From PALSA-188 sp050746185 (lineage in GTDB: Bacteria; Acidobacteriota; Terriglobia; Terriglobales; Acidobacteriaceae), in NCBI GenBank assembly GCA_050746185.1, contig JBOGLA010000042.1:1-64000 (forward strand): a DNA stretch of 64,000 nt, read 5' to 3'. Below the pieces are notes generated by a model. The model made no database searches and was not told the origin of the DNA. It saw only the letters and a list, made by a program, of their open reading frames with translations. Below are positions 52,332 through 60,905 of this stretch, in pieces. Position 1 is the stretch's first letter, and the number at the start of each line of letters is the position of its first letter. The position numbers and the translations under genes were made by a program.

Positions 52332-52610
52332 ATGAAGAACCAGTCCGCAAATGGGCAGATAAAACTTTTGGGCGAGAGAATAAGAGCGATCCGCCGAAAG
52401 GCTGGGCTTTCTCAGGAGGACCTTGCTGCGCGAGCGGACATCCATCCCACCTACCTCTCTGGCTTGGAGCGTGGTAAGCGCAATCCCTCGCTCCTAATTT
52501 TCTTTTCCGTGGCCTCCGCGCTTCGCGTAACACCTGCTGACCTTCTGGAGCCTGCCAAGGGTGACGGTTCGACTCGTGGCGGAAGTGTAAAACGGCGCGG
52601 GAGGAGGTGA
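52332..52610 (+). CDS. R-M controller (C) protein, XRE family
   Basis: 92 residues from ATG 52332; an in-frame ATG at 52302 would add 10 residues. LGERIRAIRRKAGLSQEDLAARADIHPTYLSGLERGKRNPSLLIFFSVASALRVTPADLLEP is a standard XRE helix-turn-helix with the YLSGLERGKRNPS recognition region typical of C proteins such as C.PvuII. A basic tail follows (GGSVKRRGRR). Its stop overlaps the endonuclease start (GTGA), so the two are co-translated: the toxin-like nuclease is delayed until C accumulates. Confidence 0.87.
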   Translation: MKNQSANGQIKLLGERIRAIRRKAGLSQEDLAARADIHPTYLSGLERGKRNPSLLIFFSVASALRVTPADLLEPAKGDGSTRGGSVKRRGRR

Positions 52611-53497
52611 CATTGAGAGGTCGCGGAATTGACTTTGAACACAGATTTAAAACGAGCCGATGGGCTGAGGACTTACTGATCAAAGCTTTAGACAGTAGGC
52701 ATGGGCTACTGACCGTACGCTTCGGGTTATCAGAGGTACGTCGAGAAGGCGAGCTTGTTTATGGTCTCACCTCTTACAAAGAACCCGACCTCTTGGTTTT
52801 CTCGCTTGATAGTCTTGAGCCAGCGGAACTGCACGTCCTGACTGAGACCAATTTGGAATCAATCAGTCGGCTGGAGTTTGCTGCGAACGGCAAGCTAGAG
52901 TTTGTTTTTCGAAAAGCTCTAGCTGCGATTGAGGTTGAGTTTTCGCCCTACCGTGCTTCGGAAATGAAAGATCGGAATTGGCTCCCGAGAACGAGGGAAC
53001 GGTGGGACAAGCGACCACTTAAGCGCGCATCTCCTCCCACAACGCCAAATGTCATTGTAAAGGAGGAGGACCTGCCAAAGCTTGTTGATTGGCAGGAAGG
53101 GACAGGGGTACCTATCGCGGTGGTGCATCTTTTCGATCAAGAAGCATTTGCGGTATCACTAACGACGATAAATGATTTCAATTCCCTCTTTGAAGAACCA
53201 AACTCACAAAAGATCATGCTGCAAGTCACGTCCGGGATCTTCAAGATATTGCAACCTTACAATAGGGTGGATGCCGACGGGGCCGCTGAAAAGAAAATTA
53301 TATTTAAAGTTACCCCCTCTGCCGCAGTCAGTGTTGGCGAAGTGAAGAACGTTATGGTCTCTGCACAACTCGGCCTCAGCGCTTCAAAAAAATATGTTAC
53401 TCACGCAATTTTTAGCGGTGGCAATATCGAGATATCTGAAGAGTTTTTGAAGATGATACGTCAACTGAAAAAGCTAACCCATGGTCAGCGACGGTAA
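52607..53497 (+). CDS. Predicted type II restriction endonuclease (AccI-like)
   Basis: 296 residues from a GTG at 52607 with GGAGG upstream. Candidate metal-binding residues are E59-P60-D61 in SYKEPDLLVF and E109/E111 in AAIEVEFSPY. PD...ExE in place of ExK recalls BamHI. The stretch VIVKEEDLPKLVDWQEGTGVPIAVVHLFDQEAFAVSL resembles AccI-type endonucleases. Location beside a C gene and opposite an m6A methyltransferase supports the call. The recognition site is unknown. The lysine-rich C-terminus (LKKLTHGQRR) may contact DNA. Confidence 0.75.
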   Translation: MTLRGRGIDFEHRFKTSRWAEDLLIKALDSRHGLLTVRFGLSEVRREGELVYGLTSYKEPDLLVFSLDSLEPAELHVLTETNLESISRLEFAANGKLEFVFRKALAAIEVEFSPYRASEMKDRNWLPRTRERWDKRPLKRASPPTTPNVIVKEEDLPKLVDWQEGTGVPIAVVHLFDQEAFAVSLTTINDFNSLFEEPNSQKIMLQVTSGIFKILQPYNRVDADGAAEKKIIFKVTPSAAVSVGEVKNVMVSAQLGLSASKKYVTHAIFSGGNIEISEEFLKMIRQLKKLTHGQRR

Positions 53498-53530
53498 CAC
53501 GCTTTGCCTTACTCGCTCGCCGTCCCCGCC

Positions 53531-54994
53531 TCATTTCAGCGAAACTAACTTTTCCACTAACTCCGAATAATCTTTTTTCTCAAGGCCGTGGACTTCCTTG
53601 TTGTAGTCGTCAACTTTGCTGGAATAATTCATCGAGCAGAATTTTGGGCCGCACATGGAGCAGAATTTGGCTTCTTTGTAGAAGTCGTCGGGAAGAGTTT
53701 CGTCGTGCATCGAGCGCGCGGTTTCGGGGTCGAGTGACAGCGCGAATTGCTTTTCCCAATCGAATTTGTAGCGGGCGTAGCTGAGGGCGTCATCGCGATC
53801 CTGGGCGCCGGGACGATGGCGCGCGATATCGGCGGCGTGAGCGGCGATTTTGTAGGCAATGATGCCGTCTTTAACATCTTTTTCGTTGGGAAGCCCGAGA
53901 TGTTCTTTGGGAGTGACGTAGCAGAGCATGGCCGCGCCGTGCCATCCGATGATCGCCGCGCCGATGGCCGAAGTAATGTGATCGTATCCGGGAGCGATGT
54001 CGGTGACGAGCGGACCCAAGGTATAAAAGGGAGCTTCGTAGCAAAGCTCTTTTTCTTTTTCGACCTGCTCTTTAATTTTGTCGAGCGGAACGTGGCCGGG
54101 ACCTTCGATCATTACCTGGACGTCATATTCCCAGGCTTTCTTGGTCAACTCGCCAAGAGTTTTGAGTTCGGCGAATTGCGCTTCGTCGCTGGCATCGGCA
54201 ATGCATCCGGGACGCAGGCCATCTCCTAAAGAAAAACTCACGTCATGCTTGGCGAAAATTTTGCAAATGTCGCCGAAACATTCATAGAGGAAATTTTGCT
54301 TGTGATGATGCGCCATCCATTGCGCCAGAATTGCTCCGCCGCGGCTCACGATGCCGGTGATGCGCTTTGAAACCATCGGCAAATATTGAATCAGCACGCC
54401 GGCATGGATGGTCATGTAGTCCACGCCCTGCTCGGCCTGTTCTTCAATTACTTCCAGCATGACTTTGGGGTTCAGATCTTCGACGCGCTTTACCCGTGAA
54501 ATCGCTTCGTAAATTGGCACCGTCCCAATGGGAACCGGCGAATGCCGGAGAATCGCCTCGCGAATTTCATGTATGTTGCCGCCGGTGGAAAGATCCATTA
54601 CGGTGTCGGCGCCGTAGTGCACGGAGGTGTGCAGCTTCTTGAGTTCTTCGTCAATGTTGGAAGTGACGGCGGAATTTCCAATGTTGGAATTGATCTTGCA
54701 CAGGGAAGCCACGCCAATCGCCATTGGCTCGAGCTCAGGATGATTGATGTTTGCGGGGATAATCATTCGTCCACGGGCGACTTCATCGCGAATGAGTTCT
54801 GGAGACAGCTTCTCGCGGGAGGCGACGTAGTTCATTTCTTCGGTGATTGCGCCTTTGCGGGCAAAATGCATCTGCGAGAAATTGCCGTCGCTATTCGATG
54901 CCCTGCGGGCGGTAAGCCATTCCGCGCGGGGCTTGGGAATCGTATTCCCGTTGCTGTGTCCGTTAGAAGGTGCGCCGTTCGTGGGGAGCGTCAC
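53531..54994 (-). CDS. thiC: Phosphomethylpyrimidine synthase ThiC
   Basis: 487 residues from a GTG at 54994, preceded by AGGCGG at 5 bp; an ATG at 55051 is possible. The protein contains the radical-SAM-like C-terminal CSMCGPKFCSM cluster (CxxCxxxxC), the conserved TVMDLSTGGNIHEIREAILRHSPVPIGTVPIYEA, and LGDGLRPGCIADASDEAQFAEL. It rearranges AIR to the thiamine pyrimidine HMP-P. No TPP riboswitch-like sequence is evident upstream, unlike many thiC genes. Confidence 0.95.
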   Translation of the reverse strand: MTLPTNGAPSNGHSNGNTIPKPRAEWLTARRASNSDGNFSQMHFARKGAITEEMNYVASREKLSPELIRDEVARGRMIIPANINHPELEPMAIGVASLCKINSNIGNSAVTSNIDEELKKLHTSVHYGADTVMDLSTGGNIHEIREAILRHSPVPIGTVPIYEAISRVKRVEDLNPKVMLEVIEEQAEQGVDYMTIHAGVLIQYLPMVSKRITGIVSRGGAILAQWMAHHHKQNFLYECFGDICKIFAKHDVSFSLGDGLRPGCIADASDEAQFAELKTLGELTKKAWEYDVQVMIEGPGHVPLDKIKEQVEKEKELCYEAPFYTLGPLVTDIAPGYDHITSAIGAAIIGWHGAAMLCYVTPKEHLGLPNEKDVKDGIIAYKIAAHAADIARHRPGAQDRDDALSYARYKFDWEKQFALSLDPETARSMHDETLPDDFYKEAKFCSMCGPKFCSMNYSSKVDDYNKEVHGLEKKDYSELVEKLVSLK

Positions 54995-55171
54995 TAATTG
55001 CCGCCTAATTTTAGAGTTGTAAAGCTTGATTATACGCCGTGCGGTGTACACGCTTCGCGGATGCGGGACGATAAAACACTAACCACGAAGGACACGAAGA
55101 ACCACGAAGGAAACCAGCGAAGGGTTGCGCCGTTCGGGCAAGCTTCCCGCTGTTTATATCGAGGGGTTTGT

Positions 55172-56167
55172 TCAGTCCGGCTTGCGGGTCTGGAGTTCTT
55201 TAAAACGTTGGTCTTTTTCGACAGACTTGCGCGGTTGAGCGGTCACCACCATCGCGTTGGGCGGCGCGGAGGGATTGATGCCGAAATCCCACACGGCGGA
55301 GCTTAATTCGCCCTTGTCCATCATCTCAACCAGGGCATACTCGCCGTCGGTTAAGTCGTTGGAAGGGGTGATCTTGATCCAGCCGCCGGTCAGGGGTTGA
55401 ACCTTCGCGGAAACAAAATCCTGTTGCTGGGTTACTTTTCCGTACACCGCTACCTTAATGTTGCCGATGATGCGTTTATCCTGTTTTGGCTGCAAGCGAA
55501 CGATGCGGAAGCGGTCCCAAGACTCGGCGGGCGATTTTTCGCGGTTTGGTGACGCGGTCTTGTCGCTCTTTTGTTGCGCGGGGCTTGCCTCATCCTGAGC
55601 CCTGACGTAGATCGAAGGCAGCGTGACGTGCGCTTGTATCCTGGAATGCAGCCCTGGAAGTTCGATAGTTTGTTTGCTGCTGGCAATCGGATCAATGGCG
55701 GCGCGCAAAATGTTGTGCTTCGTATCACGGTTGAGTTCCGCATCACTCTCCTGCAACTCCACCAGATTGGCGGCGTTCTGAAACGTGTCCAGCAAATAAA
55801 CTTGTCCATCTTCCGGAAGTCGCAGACCGGGAGATACTTCGGGCGATCTGGCTTCATCGGCTTGCCGCTCGGCAGCCATCTCGCGATCAAGTTGGACAGC
55901 CTCCGGCACGGGAGATCCCGCGGCGCGATCTTTCTCGAACTTTGCGGTGGCGTCCCAATCCACCAATGAATTCGGCACGTCCTCCCACTCATTACGCTCG
56001 GCGCTGAAATAATGAACACGGTCGCCGTGAATCTCGTATTTGGTGACGGGTTGGTAGGAGCCGTCTTTCAAGATCAGACGTTTGGCGAGCTGCTGGGCGG
56101 AGGCAGGAGAGAGCGAAATTGCGAATGCGAGAATTCCCAGCAGGCACGCCGTCAGAAGCCTACTCAC
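55172..56167 (-). CDS. Secreted hypothetical protein, 331 aa
   Basis: A signal peptide (LLTACLLGILAFAISLSPASAQ) is followed by a mature protein of about 307 residues. It begins RLILKDGSYQPVTKYEIHGDRVHYFSAERNEWEDVPNSLVDWDAT, a repeated SLA1/SH3-like beta motif often seen in secreted proteins. Later parts hold a disordered Lys/Ser/Glu-rich linker (EASPAQQKSDKTASPNREKSP) and a C-terminal beta domain with GWIKITPSNDLTDGEYALVEM. No known enzyme motif. A separate transcription unit, 178 bp upstream of thiC. Confidence 0.7.
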   Translation of the reverse strand: MSRLLTACLLGILAFAISLSPASAQQLAKRLILKDGSYQPVTKYEIHGDRVHYFSAERNEWEDVPNSLVDWDATAKFEKDRAAGSPVPEAVQLDREMAAERQADEARSPEVSPGLRLPEDGQVYLLDTFQNAANLVELQESDAELNRDTKHNILRAAIDPIASSKQTIELPGLHSRIQAHVTLPSIYVRAQDEASPAQQKSDKTASPNREKSPAESWDRFRIVRLQPKQDKRIIGNIKVAVYGKVTQQQDFVSAKVQPLTGGWIKITPSNDLTDGEYALVEMMDKGELSSAVWDFGINPSAPPNAMVVTAQPRKSVEKDQRFKELQTRKPD

Positions 56168-56358
56168 GCTTGGCGGCCTCTGCTTTCGTTGCTTGAGTTC
56201 GCCGCTGTTGTCTCACGTGATCCCCTCCTAATAATTATGACATTTCTCATTCGAGGAAAAGTCGAAACCCGGTCCGTCATCATCCGCTGCTTGTGGATGG
56301 AGCAACGCAAACTATCCATCTGGGTTACGAGGATTACAATCAGTCCAAGGAGAACAAC

Positions 56359-56691
56359 ATGGACAAGATCGAATGTTCCGTCTGGAACAACGGCGGGAAT
56401 GGTTGGGGTTTGAAGATTCTCGGTGGACTGGGAGCACGCACGACGCATTTTCATCGCAATCTAAACCCTATTTTAGTTGATCTCGGCGACCGTTCGTTTC
56501 ATGTCAACATTGACAAGAAGAGTTTTTGGACAGAAGCGTGTGGCGAGCTTATTAACGAGGCCTTCAGAGACTGGTTCACAAGAACTCGAAGAACCACCGG
56601 AGATCGAGTCTGGCTTGAAGTCGTGCAACCATACCGCAGGTTCAAGGTCGTTGAAGCCCAAGCCACGGCGCCTGCAAAGGAGGCCGTCTAA
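56359..56691 (+). CDS. Small conserved-looking protein paired with Rap1a/Tai gene
   Basis: 110 residues from the ATG at 56359, which has AAGGAG seven bases upstream. ECSVWNNGGNGWGLKILGGLGARTTHF, ILVDLGDRSFHVNIDKKSFWTEACGELINEAFRDWF shows a small alpha/beta domain with an FWTEACGELI segment that recurs in other small hypothetical proteins. No signal peptide or catalytic motif seen. Its stop touches the next ATG directly (TAAATG), so the two genes form an operon. A role as cargo or cognate partner of the Rap1a/Tai gene is a guess. Confidence 0.65.
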   Translation: MDKIECSVWNNGGNGWGLKILGGLGARTTHFHRNLNPILVDLGDRSFHVNIDKKSFWTEACGELINEAFRDWFTRTRRTTGDRVWLEVVQPYRRFKVVEAQATAPAKEAV

Positions 56692-57087
56692 ATGAAGAAG
56701 TGGATTCTGTTGATTAGCGCTGTGTTGCTCACTTCCACATCTGCTGCATTCGCAGATTCTACGGGGAACGACGTACTTGATCGCTGCCAAACCGCTGTTC
56801 GGCTTTTCGACAACAACGGGGCCCCAGTCGGTGAGCACTATGACGGCGGCTGGTGTTTTGGCTGGGTGAGCGGAGCACTTCAAGTGACAAAGCTTCAGAA
56901 CGAGTGGACTGATTTCACCAAGCAGAAACCAACCCTCTTGCAATTCTGCGTCCCTGACCCGGGGATTCCTGCGATCCAAGCAGTCAGAATCGTGGTGAAA
57001 TACTTGAAAGAGCGTCCCGAACAGCTACATGAGGACGGCATGAGCCTAACGATAGCAGCGCTCAAGGACAGCTTTCCCTGTAAGTGA
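56692..57087 (+). CDS. Secreted Rap1a/Tai-type protein
   Basis: 131 residues with a signal peptide (WILLISAVLLTSTSAAFA). The mature part has LDRCQTAVRLF, GGWCFGWVSGAL, QFCVPDPGIPAIQAVRIVVKYLKERPEQLHEDGMSLTIAALKDSFPCK. That is the four-cysteine Rap1a/Tai pattern of periplasmic immunity proteins against T6SS amidase effectors. No effector or T6SS gene is present in the window, so the link to T6SS is family-based only; the domain is also found in unrelated secreted proteins. Confidence 0.75.
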   Translation: MKKWILLISAVLLTSTSAAFADSTGNDVLDRCQTAVRLFDNNGAPVGEHYDGGWCFGWVSGALQVTKLQNEWTDFTKQKPTLLQFCVPDPGIPAIQAVRIVVKYLKERPEQLHEDGMSLTIAALKDSFPCK

Positions 57088-57237
57088 TCTCCCATCGTTG
57101 TTGGGGCGACCCGGCCAAATAAAACCCGCGTCCCAAAATGTGGCGACCCGCCATTCCTTTCCAAACCTATTTCTGCCATAATTGATTGTGCACCCAGCCT
57201 GCACAAAATTCCAACCACAATTTAAAGCGAGGAAGCG

Positions 57238-58908
57238 ATGTCGGCAAAGTACATCTTTGTGACGGGCGGTGTTGTGTCTTCCCTGGGCAAGGGATTGGCG
57301 GCTGCTTCTATCGGCTGCCTTTTGGAAAGCCGTGGGCTTAAAGTCAATTTGATGAAGTTCGATCCGTACTTGAATGTTGATCCCGGCACCATGTCGCCGT
57401 TCCAGCATGGAGAAGTTTTTGTCACCGACGACGGCGCCGAAACCGACCTCGATCTCGGACACTACGAGCGATTCACTCACGCCAAACTCTCCCGCGACAA
57501 CAACTGGACCACCGGACGCATTTACGAGCAAATCATCGCCAAAGAACGGCGCGGAGATTATCTGGGCAAGACGGTTCAGGTGATTCCGCACGTGACCAAT
57601 GAGATTAAGGCGGCGATGAAGAAGGTGGCGCAAGATGTGGACGTCGCAATCGTAGAAATTGGCGGCACAGTCGGCGACATCGAATCGCTGCCCTTCATGG
57701 AAGCCATCCGCCAGATGCGCCAGGAATTGGGGCGCAAGAGTACATTGTTCATGCACGTAACACTGGTGCCGTTTATTGCCGCGGCGCAGGAACTGAAGAC
57801 CAAGCCTACTCAACATTCGGTGAAGGAATTACTCAGCATCGGAATCCAGCCGGATATTTTGCTGTGTCGCACGGACCGTTTTCTCTCCAAAGACATCAAG
57901 TCGAAGATTGCGCTCTTCTGCAACGTCGAGGAAGAGGCGGTAATCACCGCGAAAGATGTGGCTTCAATATATGAAGTGCCGCTAGTTTTCTCCCGCGAGG
58001 GCGTGGACACGCTGGTGCTGCGATATTTGCAGTTGGAGCCCACCGACCGGGATTTGAACGATTGGGAAGAGATTGTGCGCCGCGTTTATAACCCCAAGGC
58101 CGAAGTCACAATCGGAATTGTCGGAAAGTATGTCGAGTATGAAGATTCTTATAAATCGCTGAAAGAGGCTCTGGTGCATGGCGCGCTGGCGCACAATCTG
58201 AAGCTTAATGTGAACTGGATTGAAGCTGAGGGGCTTGAGACTCCAGAACGTGCCGAAGAACAGTTGCAGGACTATGACGGGCTGTTAGTGCCCGGGGGCT
58301 TCGGGAAGCGCGGCATCGAGGGCATGCTGCAAGCGATACGTTATGCGAGAGAGAGAAAGGTGCCATACTTTGGAATTTGCCTGGGGATGCAGACCGCCTG
58401 CATTGAGTTTGCCCGGAATGTTTGCGGGTTAGCGGACGCGAATTCCAGCGAATTTGATCCTGCGACCCCGCATCGAATTATTTACAAATTGCGAGAACTA
58501 ACCGGAGTGGAAGAGTTGGGCGGCACCATGCGGCTGGGCGCCTGGATATGCAAGGTTGAGCCGGGGACGCTCGCTCACAAAGTTTATGGCCAAGACGAGA
58601 TCAGCGAACGGCATCGGCATCGCTATGAATTCAACCGCGAGTACGAAGAAACACTGACGGCCGCGGGACTACGAATTTCCGGGTCAACTCCTGATGGAAC
58701 TTATGTGGAGATGATTGAACTGCCGGATCATCCCCATTTCATCGGTTGCCAGTTTCATCCTGAATTCAAGTCGAAACCGCTTGAGCCGCATCCGCTGTTC
58801 AAAGCCTTTGTGGGAGCGGCCTATGAGAGCGGCGTAAAGCGGCGCGGGGAGCGGGCTGCGTCGGAAGTGGAGATGTTTCACCGGCCAGCCAAAGTGGCGA
58901 GTCAGTAA
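57238..58908 (+). CDS. pyrG: CTP synthase
   Basis: 556 residues, normal length. Synthetase domain: KYIFVTGGVVSSLGKGLAAASIG (P-loop), FDPYLNVDPGTMSPFQHGEVFVTDDGAETDLDLGHYERF. Glutaminase domain: GGFGKRGIEGMLQAIRYARERKVPYFGICLGMQTACIEFARN (nucleophile Cys in GICLGMQ), with PHFIGCQFHPEFKSKP giving the His/Glu of the triad. It aminates UTP to CTP with glutamine and ATP. The kdsA gene follows in the same direction. Confidence 0.96.
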   Translation: MSAKYIFVTGGVVSSLGKGLAAASIGCLLESRGLKVNLMKFDPYLNVDPGTMSPFQHGEVFVTDDGAETDLDLGHYERFTHAKLSRDNNWTTGRIYEQIIAKERRGDYLGKTVQVIPHVTNEIKAAMKKVAQDVDVAIVEIGGTVGDIESLPFMEAIRQMRQELGRKSTLFMHVTLVPFIAAAQELKTKPTQHSVKELLSIGIQPDILLCRTDRFLSKDIKSKIALFCNVEEEAVITAKDVASIYEVPLVFSREGVDTLVLRYLQLEPTDRDLNDWEEIVRRVYNPKAEVTIGIVGKYVEYEDSYKSLKEALVHGALAHNLKLNVNWIEAEGLETPERAEEQLQDYDGLLVPGGFGKRGIEGMLQAIRYARERKVPYFGICLGMQTACIEFARNVCGLADANSSEFDPATPHRIIYKLRELTGVEELGGTMRLGAWICKVEPGTLAHKVYGQDEISERHRHRYEFNREYEETLTAAGLRISGSTPDGTYVEMIELPDHPHFIGCQFHPEFKSKPLEPHPLFKAFVGAAYESGVKRRGERAASEVEMFHRPAKVASQ

Positions 58909-58984
58909 AGGCAGTTTTCAGTTTCGAGTTGCCAGTTCCCAGTTTCGGAATGTTGTGCCAGCTTGAAACCTGAAACTAGAAACT

Positions 58985-59833
58985 TTGAAACCGATATCCT
59001 TCAAAGCCGGCGAGATCACGATTGGTTCAGGAAGCCTTTTCCTGATCGCCGGACCATGCGTTATTGAGAGTGAAGAGCACGCCATTCGCATGGCGGAAAT
59101 TATTAAAGGGGTCGCTCGATCCCTGGACATTCCATTTATTTTTAAGGCTTCATACGACAAGGCAAATCGAACTTCGATCCGGAGTTTTCGAGGACCGGGC
59201 CTCGTGGAAGGACTTCGCATTTTGAAAAGAGTAAAAGATGAAGTCCGTGTCCCGGTACTGACCGACGTACATCAGGCGGCGGATGTGGCGAAGGTAGCTG
59301 AAGTCGCTGACGTGATACAGATCCCCGCATTTCTTTGCCGGCAGACCGATCTAGTCGTGGCGGCGGCAATGAGCGAGCGCGTCGTCAACATCAAGAAGGG
59401 ACAATTCGTCTCCCCGTGGGACATGAAGAATGCGGTTGAGAAATGCAGAACGGCGGGAAACGAAAAGGTTTTTCTAACCGAACGAGGGTCGAGCTTTGGG
59501 TACAACAATCTCGTCGTGGATATGCGGTCTCTTGCCATTATGCGGAAATTCGCTCCAGTCGTTTTCGACGCGACTCATTCGGTTCAGCTGCCGTCGGCTG
59601 AGAGTAACGGCGAGAAGCCGACGGCCAGCGGAGGGCAACCGGAATTCATTCCCGTCCTGGCCCGGGCGGCGGTTGCGGCGGGAGTGGACGGAGTTTTCAT
59701 GGAAGTGCACGACAATCCCAAAGAAGCCAAATCGGATGGGGCGAACGCGCTGGAGTCAACGAGACTGCGAGGCGTTTTGAAAGAGTTGTTAGCCGTGCAA
59801 AATGCGCTGGCAGCGGCGAGATTGACGCCGTAA
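58985..59833 (+). CDS. kdsA: 2-dehydro-3-deoxyphosphooctonate aldolase (KDO-8-phosphate synthase)
   Basis: 282 residues from a TTG at 58985 with no clear ribosome site. KdsA hallmarks: LFLIAGPCVIESEEHAIRMAE, FIFKASYDKANRTSIRSFRGPGL, VTDVHQAADV-like TDVHQAADVAKVAEVADVIQIPAFLCRQTDLV, and FLTERGSSFGYNNLVVDMRSL with FDATHSVQLPS. It condenses arabinose-5-phosphate and PEP for LPS core biosynthesis, so this is an LPS-bearing Gram-negative organism. The gap to pyrG is 76 bp of repeat-like sequence. Confidence 0.95.
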   Translation: MKPISFKAGEITIGSGSLFLIAGPCVIESEEHAIRMAEIIKGVARSLDIPFIFKASYDKANRTSIRSFRGPGLVEGLRILKRVKDEVRVPVLTDVHQAADVAKVAEVADVIQIPAFLCRQTDLVVAAAMSERVVNIKKGQFVSPWDMKNAVEKCRTAGNEKVFLTERGSSFGYNNLVVDMRSLAIMRKFAPVVFDATHSVQLPSAESNGEKPTASGGQPEFIPVLARAAVAAGVDGVFMEVHDNPKEAKSDGANALESTRLRGVLKELLAVQNALAAARLTP

Positions 59834-59857
59834 GAGCTCTATAGTGGGCGGGAAACC

Positions 59858-60088
59858 ATGAATTACTGCGGGTTGAAGCGAGGCCAAACCAGCGACTCAA
59901 CAGTCGGTCAGATACTGCGCTGTATGCAGTACGTCAAGGAATACGTGGCCAATGGGGATCAATCGGTTCGGGGGATCATTATTGCTAGTGACGTCGACGA
60001 CGCTCTCAAGTACGCCGTTAAGGCTCTCCCAAATGTCTCTGTACTTACCTATCGGGGTAGACTTCGGACTCTCTCTTTTCCCAAGTAA
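59858..60088 (+). pseudogene. 3' fragment of a NucS/DUF91-like nuclease
   Basis: 76 codons from an ATG that is not a native start. LKRGQTSDSTVGQILRCMQYVKEYVANGDQSVRGIIIASDVDDALKYAVKALPNVSVLTY is the C-terminal half of a DUF91/NucS-like PD-(D/E)XK endonuclease. The usual E-x-K position reads C-G-L-K here, so the catalytic strand is missing or mutated, and no upstream exon-like remnant is found. It is most likely a truncated gene; its stop lies just before the left end of the RAYT element. Confidence 0.7.
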
Positions 60089-60090
60089 GC

Positions 60091-60176
60091 AGTCCCGAAG
60101 GGACGGCCCCAGCTTAGCCCAGCGCGGAAGCGCTGGGTACGCGTGACAGGATGAACAAGTCCCGGAGGGACGACCC
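60091..60176. repeat. Left REP end of RAYT element (86 bp)
   Basis: Begins AGTCCCGAAGGGACGG and holds two hairpins, AGTCCC.../GGGACG and CCCAGCGC...GCGCTGGG (60117-60136), ending GTCCCGGAGGGACGACC. It is an inverted, slightly diverged copy of 60624-60708. Confidence 0.85.
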
Positions 60177-60177
60177 T

Positions 60178-60623
60178 TCATCCCAAAACATGCGCGGGAT
60201 CATAAGCAATGGCGTATCTCTTGAGCAACTCCAGAAATTCGTCTTCGAAACTCAGTTTCGCATGATGCGCGGCTTGATTTTCGATGTACTTCACAATGAC
60301 ATCCGTCTGCGAGGCGCTTACACTGAAAGCCCCGTAACCTTCCTGCCACGAGAAATTTGTTTCGGCGTCGTTGATCCATTTGGATGAGCAGGATTTCAAA
60401 ATTTGAACGGCCTTCGCTAACGGTATTGTCGGCGGCAGCACAACCAGAGCGTGCGCGTGATCCTGGACGCCTCCAATCTTGATTGCCTCAAATCCGTGAT
60501 TGCGAGCGATTCCTGCCATGTATGGCCAAAGTCTCGGTTGTAATTCCTCCGTGAAATAAGCCTCTCCCGGTTCTTTGCGCTAAAGACCAAATGGATGCGA
60601 TTGCTGGAATACGAATGTGACAT
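60178..60623 (-). pseudogene. REP-associated tyrosine transposase (RAYT/TnpA_REP) with one frameshift
   Basis: The N-terminal frame starts at 60623 (SNRIHLVFSAKNRERLIS). A single-base loss near 60551-60556 shifts it; the correct continuation, EELQPRLWPYMAGIARNHGFEAIKIGG, lies in another frame. The rest is intact: HUH motif in VQDHAHALVVLP, then LAKAVQILKSCSSKWIND, and catalytic Tyr in VIVKYIENQAAHH. Length after correction is about 148 residues, typical of RAYTs. The stop codon and start codon abut the left and right REP ends. Confidence 0.87.
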
Positions 60624-60708
60624 CGGTCGTCCCTCCGGGACTTCTCTATCGTCCTTTTCCTACCCAGCGCTTCCGCGCTGGGCTAAGCTGGGTCGTCCCT
60701 GCGCGACT
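60624..60708. repeat. Right REP end of RAYT element (85 bp)
   Basis: Inverted partner of 60091-60176: CGGTCGTCCCTCCGGGACTT, then ACCCAGCGCTTCCGCGCTGGG (60662-60682) and GGTCGTCCCTGCGCGACT. Whole element 60091-60708 spans 618 bp. The REP core motifs agree, but the linkers differ, so the two ends are not a recent copy of one another. Confidence 0.85.
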
Positions 60709-60905
60709 TGATTCGACGACAGGCAGCGGATCGAACTCGGTACTGACCGAGTAAGCCGAAAAAGGAGCGATTTAAGAGGACTCTACGGGGCAGATCTCCT
60801 AACGTCTGTGACACATGTCACAACGAAATCGAGTTCGTGAGCTGGCAGCGTTCGGCAGGAGCTTTATTCTGCTACCATTCCTGCCGCGTTATCATCTGAT
60901 TCAGA

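Noticed and set aside
54994..55171. TPP riboswitch upstream of thiC
   Set aside because: No CTGAGA-type core or matching P-stems were seen on the sense strand.
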